This document shows, one piece after another, positions 7,547 through 15,617 of a stretch of 55,826 nt of DNA. The DNA lies in assembly GCA_023435925.1 (NCBI GenBank), contig JAEZLF010000143.1:1-55826 (forward strand). The letters are read 5' to 3'. Within the stretch, counting starts at the first letter, position 1. Each line of letters starts with the position of its first letter. The notes below the pieces were generated by a model. The model was not told the origin of the DNA, did not search any database, and was given only the letters and a program-made list of their open reading frames with translations. A program made the position numbers and the translations under genes. The DNA comes from Bacillota bacterium. GTDB taxonomy: Bacteria; Bacillota; Clostridia; Acetivibrionales; DTU013.

Positions 7547-7739
7547 GAGGTGTACCAGTAGCCGGACGTTTGTGCTTTGAAATAAGAGAAGCTTTCATCG
7601 CAGAGCCCGAAATCTCTCCACGCGCCCACTGAGCAGAGAGTTTTTTAGCTTGAGTCGTTACTGGGACACCTTCTATTTTGTTCACGGCATTGGCAAACTT
7701 TACTGCTGTTAACCGTTTAGAAAGAATTTTCGGAGACAT
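7539..7739 (-). CDS. VbhA-like Fic antitoxin
   Basis: A 66-aa protein whose central part, AVNKIEGVPVTTQAKKLSAQWARGEIS, matches the VbhA antitoxin pattern of an inhibitory-helix motif ending in E-G and a downstream W..GEIS segment. In that family the helix glutamate blocks ATP gamma-phosphate binding by Fic. Here the S/T normally four residues before the glutamate appears to be a valine. The start follows AAAGGAG, and the stop overlaps the fic start, implying translational coupling. Confidence 0.7.
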   Translation of the reverse strand: MSPKILSKRLTAVKFANAVNKIEGVPVTTQAKKLSAQWARGEISGSAMKASLISKHKRPATGTPHD

Positions 7740-8106
7740 ATCATCAACTCCTTTTTATTTAGTATACCACATTCAGAGTCAAATGTTTAGTATTAACGGT
7801 CGATCTTTAAACCTACCAAATTCAACAGTTTTCACGAACAGGCTTTTCCCGTTAATATACAGCATGTTGCCAATACTGAAGCTATGAACATGTTCATTCG
7901 ATATAATTGCAACTTTATTAAATTTATAATACATTCTCCATATAGCTCTCCCAATACTCATCGTCGCTGGTAACACCATGCAGCCAGCAATACAGAATTA
8001 CCGCTTCAAATTCCTGCTTTTTCCCTCTGGTAAAGATCTTTTTCGGCATGTTTCTGTAAAGTGAATCAAGTCCAAATAAATTACTCTTCTGCTTATAGTC
8101 GTAATC

Positions 8107-8784
8107 CTAAAGCATTGAGTCAGGAATTTTAATATTTTTATATTCTGCCCGCTTATCATAATATTCGCTCTTCTGTTTATGTCCTTTAGGCCATATGTCC
8201 GGGTATTCATAAAAATAGTGAGCCCACTCATAGCAAAAATTATATATATTCACGCCATATTTTTTATAAGTATCATTAATCCATTCATTAATTCCTTCGG
8301 ATATAAAAAATCCTTGGTCATAAGGTGCAAATAAACTCTTGACCTTATGGGCGTCTTTAATGAAAAGATAAATCATTTCTGATTGTCCTTCAAGAAACTT
8401 GAAACTTTTAATCGCCTTGGGGTATATTTCATACGACAAAGACCTGAAATCCGGTTCACTGTCATAAAGCAAAAAGTAATCGTCCACAATGAAGTTCATT
8501 AAATTCTTGTGCATATATTTTCCGTATGATGCATAGAGCGAGACTAACCAATCTCTTACCTCGGTATCATAATCACGAATTATATTACGATATTTCTCAT
8601 TTTTTTGTTCATGCAATACTGTTTTCTCGTCCATCGGTTTTGTCTCAAGGTAATTATTGAAATACTCAAATATATAATTTACACAAATACGAGTATTTTC
8701 TGGCCGTTTATCCAGATCGTACTCATTGATTCCATCCTCTTTTTTACGTTTGAAAATGTATTCTTCCAATCGCATTCCGCTCAT
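8107..8784 (-). CDS. Unknown protein coupled to the helicase; probably truncated by an amber stop
   Basis: I do not recognise this protein. It is about 225 aa, soluble and rich in aromatic and acidic residues (for example YDSEPDFRSLSYEIYPK and YNFCYEWAHYFYEYPDIWPKG). It lies 22 bp after the helicase stop. GGAGG at 8788-8792 favours the ATG at 8784 or the one at 8775 over 8802. The stop is TAG, and the same frame then stays open for 59 more protein-like codons (LFGLDSLYRNMPKKIF, then EAVILYCWLHG) to a TAA at 7924. The ancestral protein was therefore probably about 285 aa and this copy is cut by a nonsense mutation. Confidence 0.55.
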   Translation of the reverse strand: MSGMRLEEYIFKRKKEDGINEYDLDKRPENTRICVNYIFEYFNNYLETKPMDEKTVLHEQKNEKYRNIIRDYDTEVRDWLVSLYASYGKYMHKNLMNFIVDDYFLLYDSEPDFRSLSYEIYPKAIKSFKFLEGQSEMIYLFIKDAHKVKSLFAPYDQGFFISEGINEWINDTYKKYGVNIYNFCYEWAHYFYEYPDIWPKGHKQKSEYYDKRAEYKNIKIPDSML

Positions 8785-8806
8785 CCACCTCCGCATGTAC
8801 AATGAA

Positions 8807-11800
8807 CTACGGTGAAACCACTACACGCAAGTCACCCTGCGTTGTCTTTTTAAGAAAAAGCTCCGTCGCTGCAAGGAGTTTGAGAATATCTGGACTCAAG
8901 GATGCTTTCGATCCCCCTGGCTGCACTATAACTACTTCAAATTGTAATTTAGAGCGCCGAGCCTTTTCCTTGAAGTAGGAGAGCTGCTTTATATCTCCTT
9001 TCAAAAACCGAGTATGACCTTCTCTAGCCCATATTTCATGGCGGCGCTTTAGGTCGTTATAGAGACGTGTCATTCCTAAATGTTTAACTGTTATACTTTT
9101 TTGAGCCTGTCCGCAAACAGTGTAGAAATTATCAATCTCACCTGAAATCTGACCACTGATAGCACCCTTGCAATGAACCAAGCACAACTTAATTGTATTG
9201 TCATCAATATCTTTTAAGCAGACAAGGTCACCAGCTTCGCCCTTACCATCATCATTAAAAACAACATCAAATTCGTTTTCAACAGCCTGAAAGCTTTTAT
9301 ATTGTATCGTATTTTTGTTTCCGTTTTTGCCTATTGATTCCCTATTCAGAGGTATTGATGTCCAATCCCAAGATTCAATCCTGTCTCTTGGAAACTCCCC
9401 TGCATTCATGGGTACTGGGATATGATAGCAGTTATACGAATATGTGCCGTCTGAATACCTGACTATCACAGGATCAGCCACGAAGTATTCATGTACAGCA
9501 GTCCTTGTACCATTGGCCTTTTGAAAATACACATCCTGTCCAGAATGCTTTATGTAGCGGTATCCGGCAGGAATATTGCCGCCGATCAGAAAACTATATT
9601 CCGAAGATACATCTTCACTCGATAAGCGAATAATGATTTCACCGTTGTCTTTTACTTCAGAGATTTCAAGTTCAACCAGATAAAGAGGCACTTCTGTTGT
9701 GCCAAACACAATATACTGATCACTTATTGCTATCTGGGCTTGTTCACCCCATTGTACACTTATCGGATATTCACTATGGGGTGCATTTAGCCTGTTTGGT
9801 CTCAGAAAATCATTCGTAATATTCGCTGTGTCAATCTCATCCTCGTTGGATACTTTCTCCCATGTGCGCATTGTCCAGTCTATCCACTCCGCAATCGTTC
9901 CAGAAGACTGTTGCCAAACCTTACCTCTCTTTTGGGTACCGCCCCAGAGCACCCGATCACCATTTTCGTAGCCGACACAAGCGATATTATTCAAAGCAGA
10001 CTCTGCTCGCTCAATTAACGCAAGGCCTTCTGTGACATTGGGCCCGAAATATGACGTAAAACTGATTGCGCCAATTCGTGAAGAGCCAAGGTTTTTTACA
10101 AGAGGAAGTTCAACATTATTTAAGATATTAAAAATCACCGGCCCTTGGATGAGAACCGTTTTGTCATCAGTTATTTTTTTTGCCATTTCAATACTTTTTA
10201 AGCCATCACAGTCGCTTGCATAAATGAAAAGAGCGCCATTGTCTCTGTCCCATCTTGCCAGTAACAAAAGATATTGCCGATCAAGTATATCTTGATAATT
10301 GCCCCAGCGTACGCGTGTTCTTCGGTGTACTACCGCAACAAGTATGTTATTGTCGCTGCCAATAGCATGCCAACTTTCTGAGTCACTTGGAAGAACGTCG
10401 GCATATTTATCAGGATTCCAATCTGTGCATTGTGTTTTAAAAATCTGGGTTGATAATGACGGGCGCAGATTCCAAAGCGAAAGGTAAGCATGGAGATCTC
10501 CGCCTTCACGTAATTTGTGAATCACATCCTGCAGTCGGAGTTCCTGCTCGATACGTTCTTCACTCAACCTTTTTATTAAGCCATCCCAGTCAGCGCCTTC
10601 AGCATATAGAGCCTCGATTTTTTTCTCCGTAGCGGGATCAGCTATATTTGCAACGACAGTAGCCTCGCCAATTTGTTGCCAGTTGCCTTTGCGCGTAAAG
10701 CGTCCGACAAACTGCAACGTGATAGCAAGAGATTTATGAGTGTCATGTAAAGCGGCAACTTTAAGATTTGGCAGGTCAAATCCTTCCCCCAGCATATCAA
10801 CGCAGACAACAATATGAGCGGAATTCTCATCTCTATTAATGAGTTTAGCAAGTGCCTCACGGTTTTCACGCTGACGTCCCGTTCCAGAGTAAACAAGCTG
10901 AGGAAGCATCTCTGGAGCAAGCTCCTGATAGAGCTGAAACACCTTTATAGCACGCTCCTTGCTCTCACATCGCGCCATAAGTATGTGGTCAAGATGCCGT
11001 TCATTTCGGTCATGGCGGAGTGCGGTCAGAGCTTCTTCCGCAATACTCCCGTCGCGTTGTTCTTCGTCTCCATATTCCTCTATAGTTTTTAAATTTATGG
11101 GGCGATAATATCCGGCAGCCTGCGCATCACCAAGCTTATAGTTGAAAATGATTTTACCATCTACACGCTTATTATCTCTCCGAAAAGGTGTAGCAGTAAA
11201 TTGAGTAATCCGTTTCTCGGAGAACATTTCACGCACTTTTGACCACTGAGATGCTGGGATATGATGGGCCTCATCTACTATGAGGTCTGTGCAACTCTCA
11301 GCAAGAACTCGTAGAGCTTCAGGTGTTGAAGCACTTAGTGATTGCGGCAGAGTGACAATAATATTCGATTTTTCGATTATTGTCCTCGCTGCCCCCTCTG
11401 AACGAATGCCGGTTTTAAGTATTGCAACATTTGGGCCTATTGTCTCTGGCGGTATAACTTCAACATCGGGCATTACTCCTAAAGACATAAATTTCTTTGA
11501 AATTTGTGTCCTAAGTGCATCACTTGGCACGATAACAAGGGTTCTCTGAAGCCTTTTGTAGACTTGCAGTGAGAGCATTGTTTCCGTTTTTCCCGTTCCG
11601 GTAGGCAACACAACTGTGGCAGGTTCGAAGCTATTTCCTACCGCAAAATGCGCGGATAGCGCATGCAAAGCGCCAAGTTGAGGAGAACGTAGCCCTTTAG
11701 TGCCATCTTCTTCGTTCTCTTCTCGAAAGAAGAACTTACTCTTCCAGCTTTGAAGAACCTGTTCAGGAGTGGAAAATCTATTATTGAGAAGACCGAGGTC

Positions 11801-12109
11801 ATCCCATTTCAATCGGGTATCTAACCCAAGATCATGAAGTCTTCTTAGTTCGGGGGCTAAAAGTACTAACCGTTCATTATTAGTTACTATCCGCCGTGAC
11901 CCTTTAAGTCGCAACAGTATTTCATCGAAAGGGAAGGCCAGGCTTGTATTAATAATATAATAACGTCCATCCTCAGATGCCTCGGCCACTGCGTTTACAC
12001 TTAACCCTCGAAACGCATGTTGAAATACAGCATTTCTGCCTACAGCCTCTTTCTTTAGAGGGCTTGGCGGCAGCGTGATATTCCCTTGCCAATCAGGAAA
12101 CAATTTCAT
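8807..12109 (-). CDS. Large SF2 DEAD/DEAH helicase with C-terminal nuclease-like region, probable defence gene
   Basis: An 1100-aa protein. The SF2 motifs are in order: RSPQLGALHAL near 141-151, Walker A PTGTGKT at 169-175, DEAH at 279-282, TATPFRRD at 305-312, motif V LGEGFDLPNL at 439-448 and motif VI QFVGRFTRKG at 465-474. The remaining 600 residues have no domain I can name, except that GEAGDLVCL (957-965) followed by LCLVHCKG (about 978-985) resembles the core strands of PD-(D/E)XK nucleases. Start fits GGGGGTGATTTGTA. The gene follows a recombinase fragment and is tightly followed by an unknown gene, the setting of mobile anti-phage systems. It is not a match I can assign to Hachiman, Gabija or DISARM. 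Confidence 0.8.
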   Translation of the reverse strand: MKLFPDWQGNITLPPSPLKKEAVGRNAVFQHAFRGLSVNAVAEASEDGRYYIINTSLAFPFDEILLRLKGSRRIVTNNERLVLLAPELRRLHDLGLDTRLKWDDLGLLNNRFSTPEQVLQSWKSKFFFREENEEDGTKGLRSPQLGALHALSAHFAVGNSFEPATVVLPTGTGKTETMLSLQVYKRLQRTLVIVPSDALRTQISKKFMSLGVMPDVEVIPPETIGPNVAILKTGIRSEGAARTIIEKSNIIVTLPQSLSASTPEALRVLAESCTDLIVDEAHHIPASQWSKVREMFSEKRITQFTATPFRRDNKRVDGKIIFNYKLGDAQAAGYYRPINLKTIEEYGDEEQRDGSIAEEALTALRHDRNERHLDHILMARCESKERAIKVFQLYQELAPEMLPQLVYSGTGRQRENREALAKLINRDENSAHIVVCVDMLGEGFDLPNLKVAALHDTHKSLAITLQFVGRFTRKGNWQQIGEATVVANIADPATEKKIEALYAEGADWDGLIKRLSEERIEQELRLQDVIHKLREGGDLHAYLSLWNLRPSLSTQIFKTQCTDWNPDKYADVLPSDSESWHAIGSDNNILVAVVHRRTRVRWGNYQDILDRQYLLLLARWDRDNGALFIYASDCDGLKSIEMAKKITDDKTVLIQGPVIFNILNNVELPLVKNLGSSRIGAISFTSYFGPNVTEGLALIERAESALNNIACVGYENGDRVLWGGTQKRGKVWQQSSGTIAEWIDWTMRTWEKVSNEDEIDTANITNDFLRPNRLNAPHSEYPISVQWGEQAQIAISDQYIVFGTTEVPLYLVELEISEVKDNGEIIIRLSSEDVSSEYSFLIGGNIPAGYRYIKHSGQDVYFQKANGTRTAVHEYFVADPVIVRYSDGTYSYNCYHIPVPMNAGEFPRDRIESWDWTSIPLNRESIGKNGNKNTIQYKSFQAVENEFDVVFNDDGKGEAGDLVCLKDIDDNTIKLCLVHCKGAISGQISGEIDNFYTVCGQAQKSITVKHLGMTRLYNDLKRRHEIWAREGHTRFLKGDIKQLSYFKEKARRSKLQFEVVIVQPGGSKASLSPDILKLLAATELFLKKTTQGDLRVVVSP

Positions 12110-12171
12110 TACAAATCACCCCCGAAACAAAATAAATTACCTCGCAGGGAAGTAATTTAGGTAGCCCAAGA

Positions 12172-12203
12172 TTTTAAACCCGTCGAATTCGAGGGGTTTA
12201 AAA
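12172..12203 (-). repeat. Stem-loop between recombinase tail and helicase gene
   Basis: A perfect 10-bp stem, TTTTAAACCC / GGGTTTAAAA, encloses a 12-nt loop that itself contains the palindrome TCGAATTCGA. The whole stretch from about 12118 to the recombinase stop is homologous to 5900-6045, where a decayed stem-loop occupies the same place upstream of the AbiGi-like gene. It may be an element end, a terminator for the recombinase, or both. Confidence 0.7.
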
Positions 12204-12269
12204 TCGTCTGACGGTTCTGCTATTTAGATTTATTGTAACAAATATTTCCTTTATTTGCAATTCATTATT

Positions 12270-12707
12270 CTATCCGGCAAGCTCTTTCGCCATCCCTCTG
12301 GCTTCGGCTATCAGCGCATCATCAATTTCAACATCCTTCGCCATAGCCATGACCAACGGTAGCCCAAACATCTCTTTCATCTCCATATACCCGATATATT
12401 TATAATGGATGTCCACCCGCTGGCTTTTGCTGCCGTCAGGATTATCTGTCTTTTCATATACAACAATTTTCTGTATCAGCTCATTGAGGATATGCGTATT
12501 CAACTCGGTAATATCAGTGTACTTCTGTATAATTGGCAGGAATTTATCGATGTTTTCATATGCAGACTCGGCGCGGGTAATCAGTTCGGTGAGATGATTC
12601 CGCCGTTCTTTTAGTCCCGACTGTTCTTCCTCATAGCCTTTAGACATGACCTGATAGCGTTCCTCCGTGACCTTTTCGAGCGCCAAGTCCTCGTAGAGCT
12701 TGTTCAA
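12270..12707 (-). pseudogene. 3' fragment of a TndX-type large serine recombinase, copy 2
   Basis: About 145 codons of the recombinase C-terminus, from LNKLYEDLALEKVTEERY to the end at AKELAG, nearly identical to copy 1. Homology stops abruptly at 12707 and the frame is joined to unrelated codons reaching 12794. The catalytic domain is absent, so neither copy can act. Copy 1 and copy 2 form a 430-bp direct repeat in the same orientation, 6.2 kb apart, which could recombine homologously and delete the Fic and helicase module. Confidence 0.8.
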
Positions 12708-12825
12708 AAGTGAGTTTGGATGTGCTTGTAAAAGTGCTCTGCCTTTGAGCCACACCAACATATATATAGTTACCTTATCAACACACCGTGTCACTTATTC
12801 AATCATTGTTTAAATAAAAAGGAAA

Positions 12826-12861
12826 AACCCCTGGAAGCCTATAGTACAACTTTCAGGGGTT
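12826..12861 (-). terminator. Terminator of tRNA-Thr(CGU)
   Basis: Stem AACCCCTG (12826-12833) with CAGGGGTT (12854-12861), followed on the minus strand by TTTTT. It is part of the 77-bp direct repeat that also occurs at 3670-3746. Confidence 0.75.
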
Positions 12862-12865
12862 CTGC

Positions 12866-12941
12866 TGGAGCCAACTGCCGGATTCGAACCGGCGACCTGC
12901 GCATTACGAATGCGCTGCTCTACCGACTGAGCCAAGTTGGC
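12866..12941 (-). tRNA. tRNA-Thr (anticodon CGU)
   Basis: A complete 76-nt tRNA. Acceptor GCCAACT pairs with AGTTGGC, U73 and CCA are encoded, the anticodon stem-loop is GCGCA-TTCGTAA-TGCGC with anticodon CGT, and the T-arm is GCCGG-TTCGAAT-CCGGC. It reads threonine ACG codons. Its 3' end is the apparent integration target of the neighbouring island, which leaves the gene functional. Confidence 0.95.
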
Positions 12942-12958
12942 GTCTGAAGCACATGACT

Positions 12959-12987
12959 ATTTTAATACGGTTCAAAGCTCTTGTCAA
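12959..12987 (-). promoter_or_regulatory. Promoter of tRNA-Thr
   Basis: On the minus strand a consensus TTGACA (12982-12987) is separated by exactly 17 bp from TAAAAT (12959-12964), and lies 18 bp upstream of the mature tRNA 5' end. The rest of the gap up to the deaminase gene at 13190 holds nothing I can recognise. Confidence 0.75.
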
Positions 12988-13189
12988 CCACCAACGCGAA
13001 GACGATACACAATGTCACAAATCCAAAAATAATACCCAATGTTACACAACATTTCAGTTTTCAGGGGGTAACAGCATGATCATAGAACTTCGACTTTAGG
13101 CGGTTATATCCGGCTAATTCGCCTTACTTTAGTTTTACGAGTGTAATGGCCTGATCGCTGTATTTCCATTTTCAGGCCTGATCCATGCT

Positions 13190-14500
13190 TTACTGCGCCA
13201 TAAGCCGTTTCGATATAGAGATAGCTTCCGATTTCACCCTTTCTTCATCAATGGTTTTTAACTCCCGTTTTTCCATCAGGATATTCCCATCAACGATTAC
13301 TGTGTCTACATCAGCGCCTTGAGCGGAGTAAGCAACAGCTGAATAAGGATCATTCAGTGGGATCATATGGGGTTTATCGGTATCAAGAAGGATCAGATCC
13401 GCTTTCATGCCAGTCTTTAGTAATCCCGTCTCATTACCGAAGCCAATAGCATTGGCTCCATTCACCGTTGCCATTTGAAATGCCTGCCGTGCCGTAACCA
13501 GTTCAGGGTTTAGTCCGGCTCCCTTGTGCAGCAGCGCCGCCAGATGCATCTCTTCAAACATATTGAGATTGTTATTGCTGGCGGACCCATCTGTACCCAG
13601 CGCAATATTTACACCGGCTTTCAGCATGGATGGAACAGGTGATATTCCACTGCCAAGCTTTAGATTGCTTGTGGGATTATGTGCTGCATGAACTCCATAC
13701 TGATGAAGAATGGAAATATCCTCATCCGACACATGTACCAAATGCGCACCTACTACAGGTACGTCAAAAATGCCTGTTTCTGCGCATATCTCCACCGGTG
13801 ACTTTCCATATTTCTCAAAACTATCTTTTCGTTCCTTCACGGTTTCAAGCAAATGAATGTGTATCCCCGTATTCAGCTCCCTAGCCAGGTCGGCCGCACG
13901 CTTAAGGGACTCGATATCAAACAGATACGTGGAATGAACCTCGACATATACCTTTATTCGGCCTTCTCCCTTGCCATTCCATTCCCTGAAATAGCTTCTC
14001 ATTTGCTCAAACGTGTCGATTGAGGTTAATCCACCTTCTGAATGAAATTCAAGGGGACTTCTTGATAAATTGGCTCTCATACCGGATTGATCGATAGCTA
14101 TTGCTGCGTCATCCATATGCAGATACATGTCCGCTAAAGCTGTCGTACCGGATCGGATCATTTCGGCAGCCCCCAATAATGTTCCCCAGTACACATCCTC
14201 ATTCGTCATCCTGTCTTCAATCGGAAAAATCCTTTCAAACAGCCATTTGTGCAATGGCAAATCATCTGCTGCATTGCGCATGGTCGTCATACCGCAATGG
14301 GTATGTGCATTGACAAGACCGGGCATGGCAAGCCTATGTTTCCCATTTATTATCTTATCTGCCTTAAAGCCCGCAGATGCAAGGCCGGACGGCACGATAA
14401 ACGATATTCTGTCTCCCGTGATACCAATGTCCGCATTCTTAATAAAATCCATACCGGAGTCTGCCGTTAAAACATCGATACCTTCAATCAATATGTTCAT
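13190..14500 (-). CDS. mtaD: SAH/MTA deaminase-family amidohydrolase
   Basis: A 436-aa zinc amidohydrolase of the MtaD/SsnA/TrzN family, which deaminates S-adenosylhomocysteine, 5'-methylthioadenosine or adenosine to the inosyl forms. Visible motifs are NAHTHCGMT (HxH, about residues 65-73), HIHLLE, the GAHLVH segment and the LGTDGSASNN motif with the catalytic aspartate. The start overlaps the deoC stop (ATGA), so the two are translationally coupled. Together with ahcY, a PfkB kinase and PNP on the same strand, this supports recycling of methylation by-products. Exact substrate (SAH, MTA or another amino-purine) is not decidable from sequence. Confidence 0.85.
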   Translation of the reverse strand: MNILIEGIDVLTADSGMDFIKNADIGITGDRISFIVPSGLASAGFKADKIINGKHRLAMPGLVNAHTHCGMTTMRNAADDLPLHKWLFERIFPIEDRMTNEDVYWGTLLGAAEMIRSGTTALADMYLHMDDAAIAIDQSGMRANLSRSPLEFHSEGGLTSIDTFEQMRSYFREWNGKGEGRIKVYVEVHSTYLFDIESLKRAADLARELNTGIHIHLLETVKERKDSFEKYGKSPVEICAETGIFDVPVVGAHLVHVSDEDISILHQYGVHAAHNPTSNLKLGSGISPVPSMLKAGVNIALGTDGSASNNNLNMFEEMHLAALLHKGAGLNPELVTARQAFQMATVNGANAIGFGNETGLLKTGMKADLILLDTDKPHMIPLNDPYSAVAYSAQGADVDTVIVDGNILMEKRELKTIDEERVKSEAISISKRLMAQ

Positions 14501-15162
14501 TTCATCTCTCCCATTATTCTCACACCAGAGCTGGAACCAAGCCGATTAGCTCCGGCATCCAGCATTGCTGTCGCATCCTCAAGAGTGCGTATTCCGCCTG
14601 CAGCCTTTACTCCTGTTTCCTTTCCGACCACTTCCCTCATCAGTTCAATGTCGCTGATTGTTGCACCCGCTGATCCAAAACCCGTAGATGTTTTCACAAA
14701 TTTTGCGCCTGCTTTGACAGCCAGAGAGCAGGCTTTTATCTTCTCTTCCCGGGTCAAATAACAGGTTTCAATGATCACCTTCACAATTGCATTACCGGAA
14801 GCGTTGACTACACCTCTGATATCATTCTCTACCTCATCATATTTACCATCCTTTAGTGCACCGATATGAATGACCATATCGATTTCTTCCGCACCTTCCT
14901 TTACAGCTGTTGCAGCTTCAAATGCCTTTACCTGACTATTATTCGCTCCCAGCGGAAATCCTATAACCGTACATACCTTTACACCTGAATTTGCCAGCTC
15001 TGCAGCAACCAGCGGCACATAGGCCGGGTTTACACATACCGATGCAAAGGAGTGCTCCTTTGCTTGCTTGCAGCACTCGATGATCTCCTGTTTTGTTGCA
15101 TCCGCTTTCAATAAGGTATGATCAATGACCGAAGCCATGGTTCCGGAATCAAGTATTTTCAT
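14497..15162 (-). CDS. deoC: Deoxyribose-phosphate aldolase
   Basis: A class I aldolase splitting 2-deoxyribose 5-phosphate into glyceraldehyde 3-phosphate and acetaldehyde. The Schiff-base lysine is in KFVKTSTGFGSAGA, the proton-relay region in AAGGIRT and the first strand motif in IDHTLLKADA; 221 aa is normal. The ATG at 15162 is preferred because GGAGG lies 8 nt upstream, whereas the ATG at 15171 directly abuts it. It forms a two-gene operon with the deaminase. Confidence 0.93.
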   Translation of the reverse strand: MKILDSGTMASVIDHTLLKADATKQEIIECCKQAKEHSFASVCVNPAYVPLVAAELANSGVKVCTVIGFPLGANNSQVKAFEAATAVKEGAEEIDMVIHIGALKDGKYDEVENDIRGVVNASGNAIVKVIIETCYLTREEKIKACSLAVKAGAKFVKTSTGFGSAGATISDIELMREVVGKETGVKAAGGIRTLEDATAMLDAGANRLGSSSGVRIMGEMK

Positions 15163-15237
15163 ATACGGCATCCTCCATTATTTGCTCTTATATTTTTGAC
15201 TCTTTTATTGTTAAGTCTTTATTTTTGACTCTTATAA

Positions 15238-15398
15238 CGCCTCGGTTCAAAATGAAATTTTTCGTTTATGCGATAATTTGTTTTACAAATTACGCTTAGT
15301 AGAAAAATTTCATTACCTCAGCGGCGCTTCAACGAGGCGGGGGATATGCTCACCGCCTGAAAACCAAATCGGTACCCGCCACTTATAGAAGTGGGGGA
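15238..15398. repeat. Nested cruciform region, possibly an IS200/IS605-type remnant
   Basis: In the 446-bp gap between deoC and ahcY, three inverted repeats are nested around one centre: CGCCTCG/CGAGGCG (15238-15244, 15333-15339), TGAAATTTTTC/GAAAAATTTCA (15253-15263, 15302-15312) and TAATTTGT/ACAAATTA (15274-15281, 15285-15292). A second hairpin, CCACTT-ATAG-AAGTGG, follows near 15379-15394, and GGGGGATAT occurs after both. Palindromic ends with such GGGGGATAT hairpins are typical of IS200/IS605 elements and their non-coding derivatives. No transposase or TnpB frame is present, so identity is tentative. Confidence 0.45.
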
Positions 15399-15570
15399 TA
15401 TCTTTGTTGCCTCGTTATATTCTTTACCAGTATGTACAATTCTTTACCACACTCTGTGAATCTCTCAAATCTCTGCGATTTTTTTGTTATTACCCAGTTT
15501 TTCTTTCATAAAACGACGCAATAACGTCACTTTAAAAAAGCGCCTGCTGATTGGTGTGCGCCTGCTAAAA

Positions 15571-15594
15571 GAGGCTGTCCAAATGGACAACCTC
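15571..15594 (-). terminator. Terminator after ahcY
   Basis: The stem GAGGTTGTCC / GGACAGCCTC around an ATTT loop is followed on the minus strand by TTTTAG, 24 bp after the ahcY stop. A short direct repeat of GCGCCTGCT lies beyond it. Confidence 0.7.
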
Positions 15595-15617
15595 TGCTTT
15601 GTAAAATAGAATGATGA

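Noticed and set aside
4894..8110. Two in-frame TAG codons (dinD remnant and helicase partner) as possible pyrrolysine readthrough
   Set aside because: Both genes lie in a decaying island with other truncations, one TAG replaces an expected tryptophan codon, and no pylT/pylS genes are in the window. Nonsense mutation is simpler.
8807..12109. Assignment of the helicase pair to Hachiman or to a type I/III restriction system
   Set aside because: The partner lacks DUF1837-like features I would recognise and follows rather than precedes the helicase; no methyltransferase or specificity subunit is nearby.
12795..13189. Riboswitch or further RNA gene between the deaminase and tRNA-Thr
   Set aside because: Apart from the tRNA, its promoter and terminator I found no conserved riboswitch core or strong folded structure.
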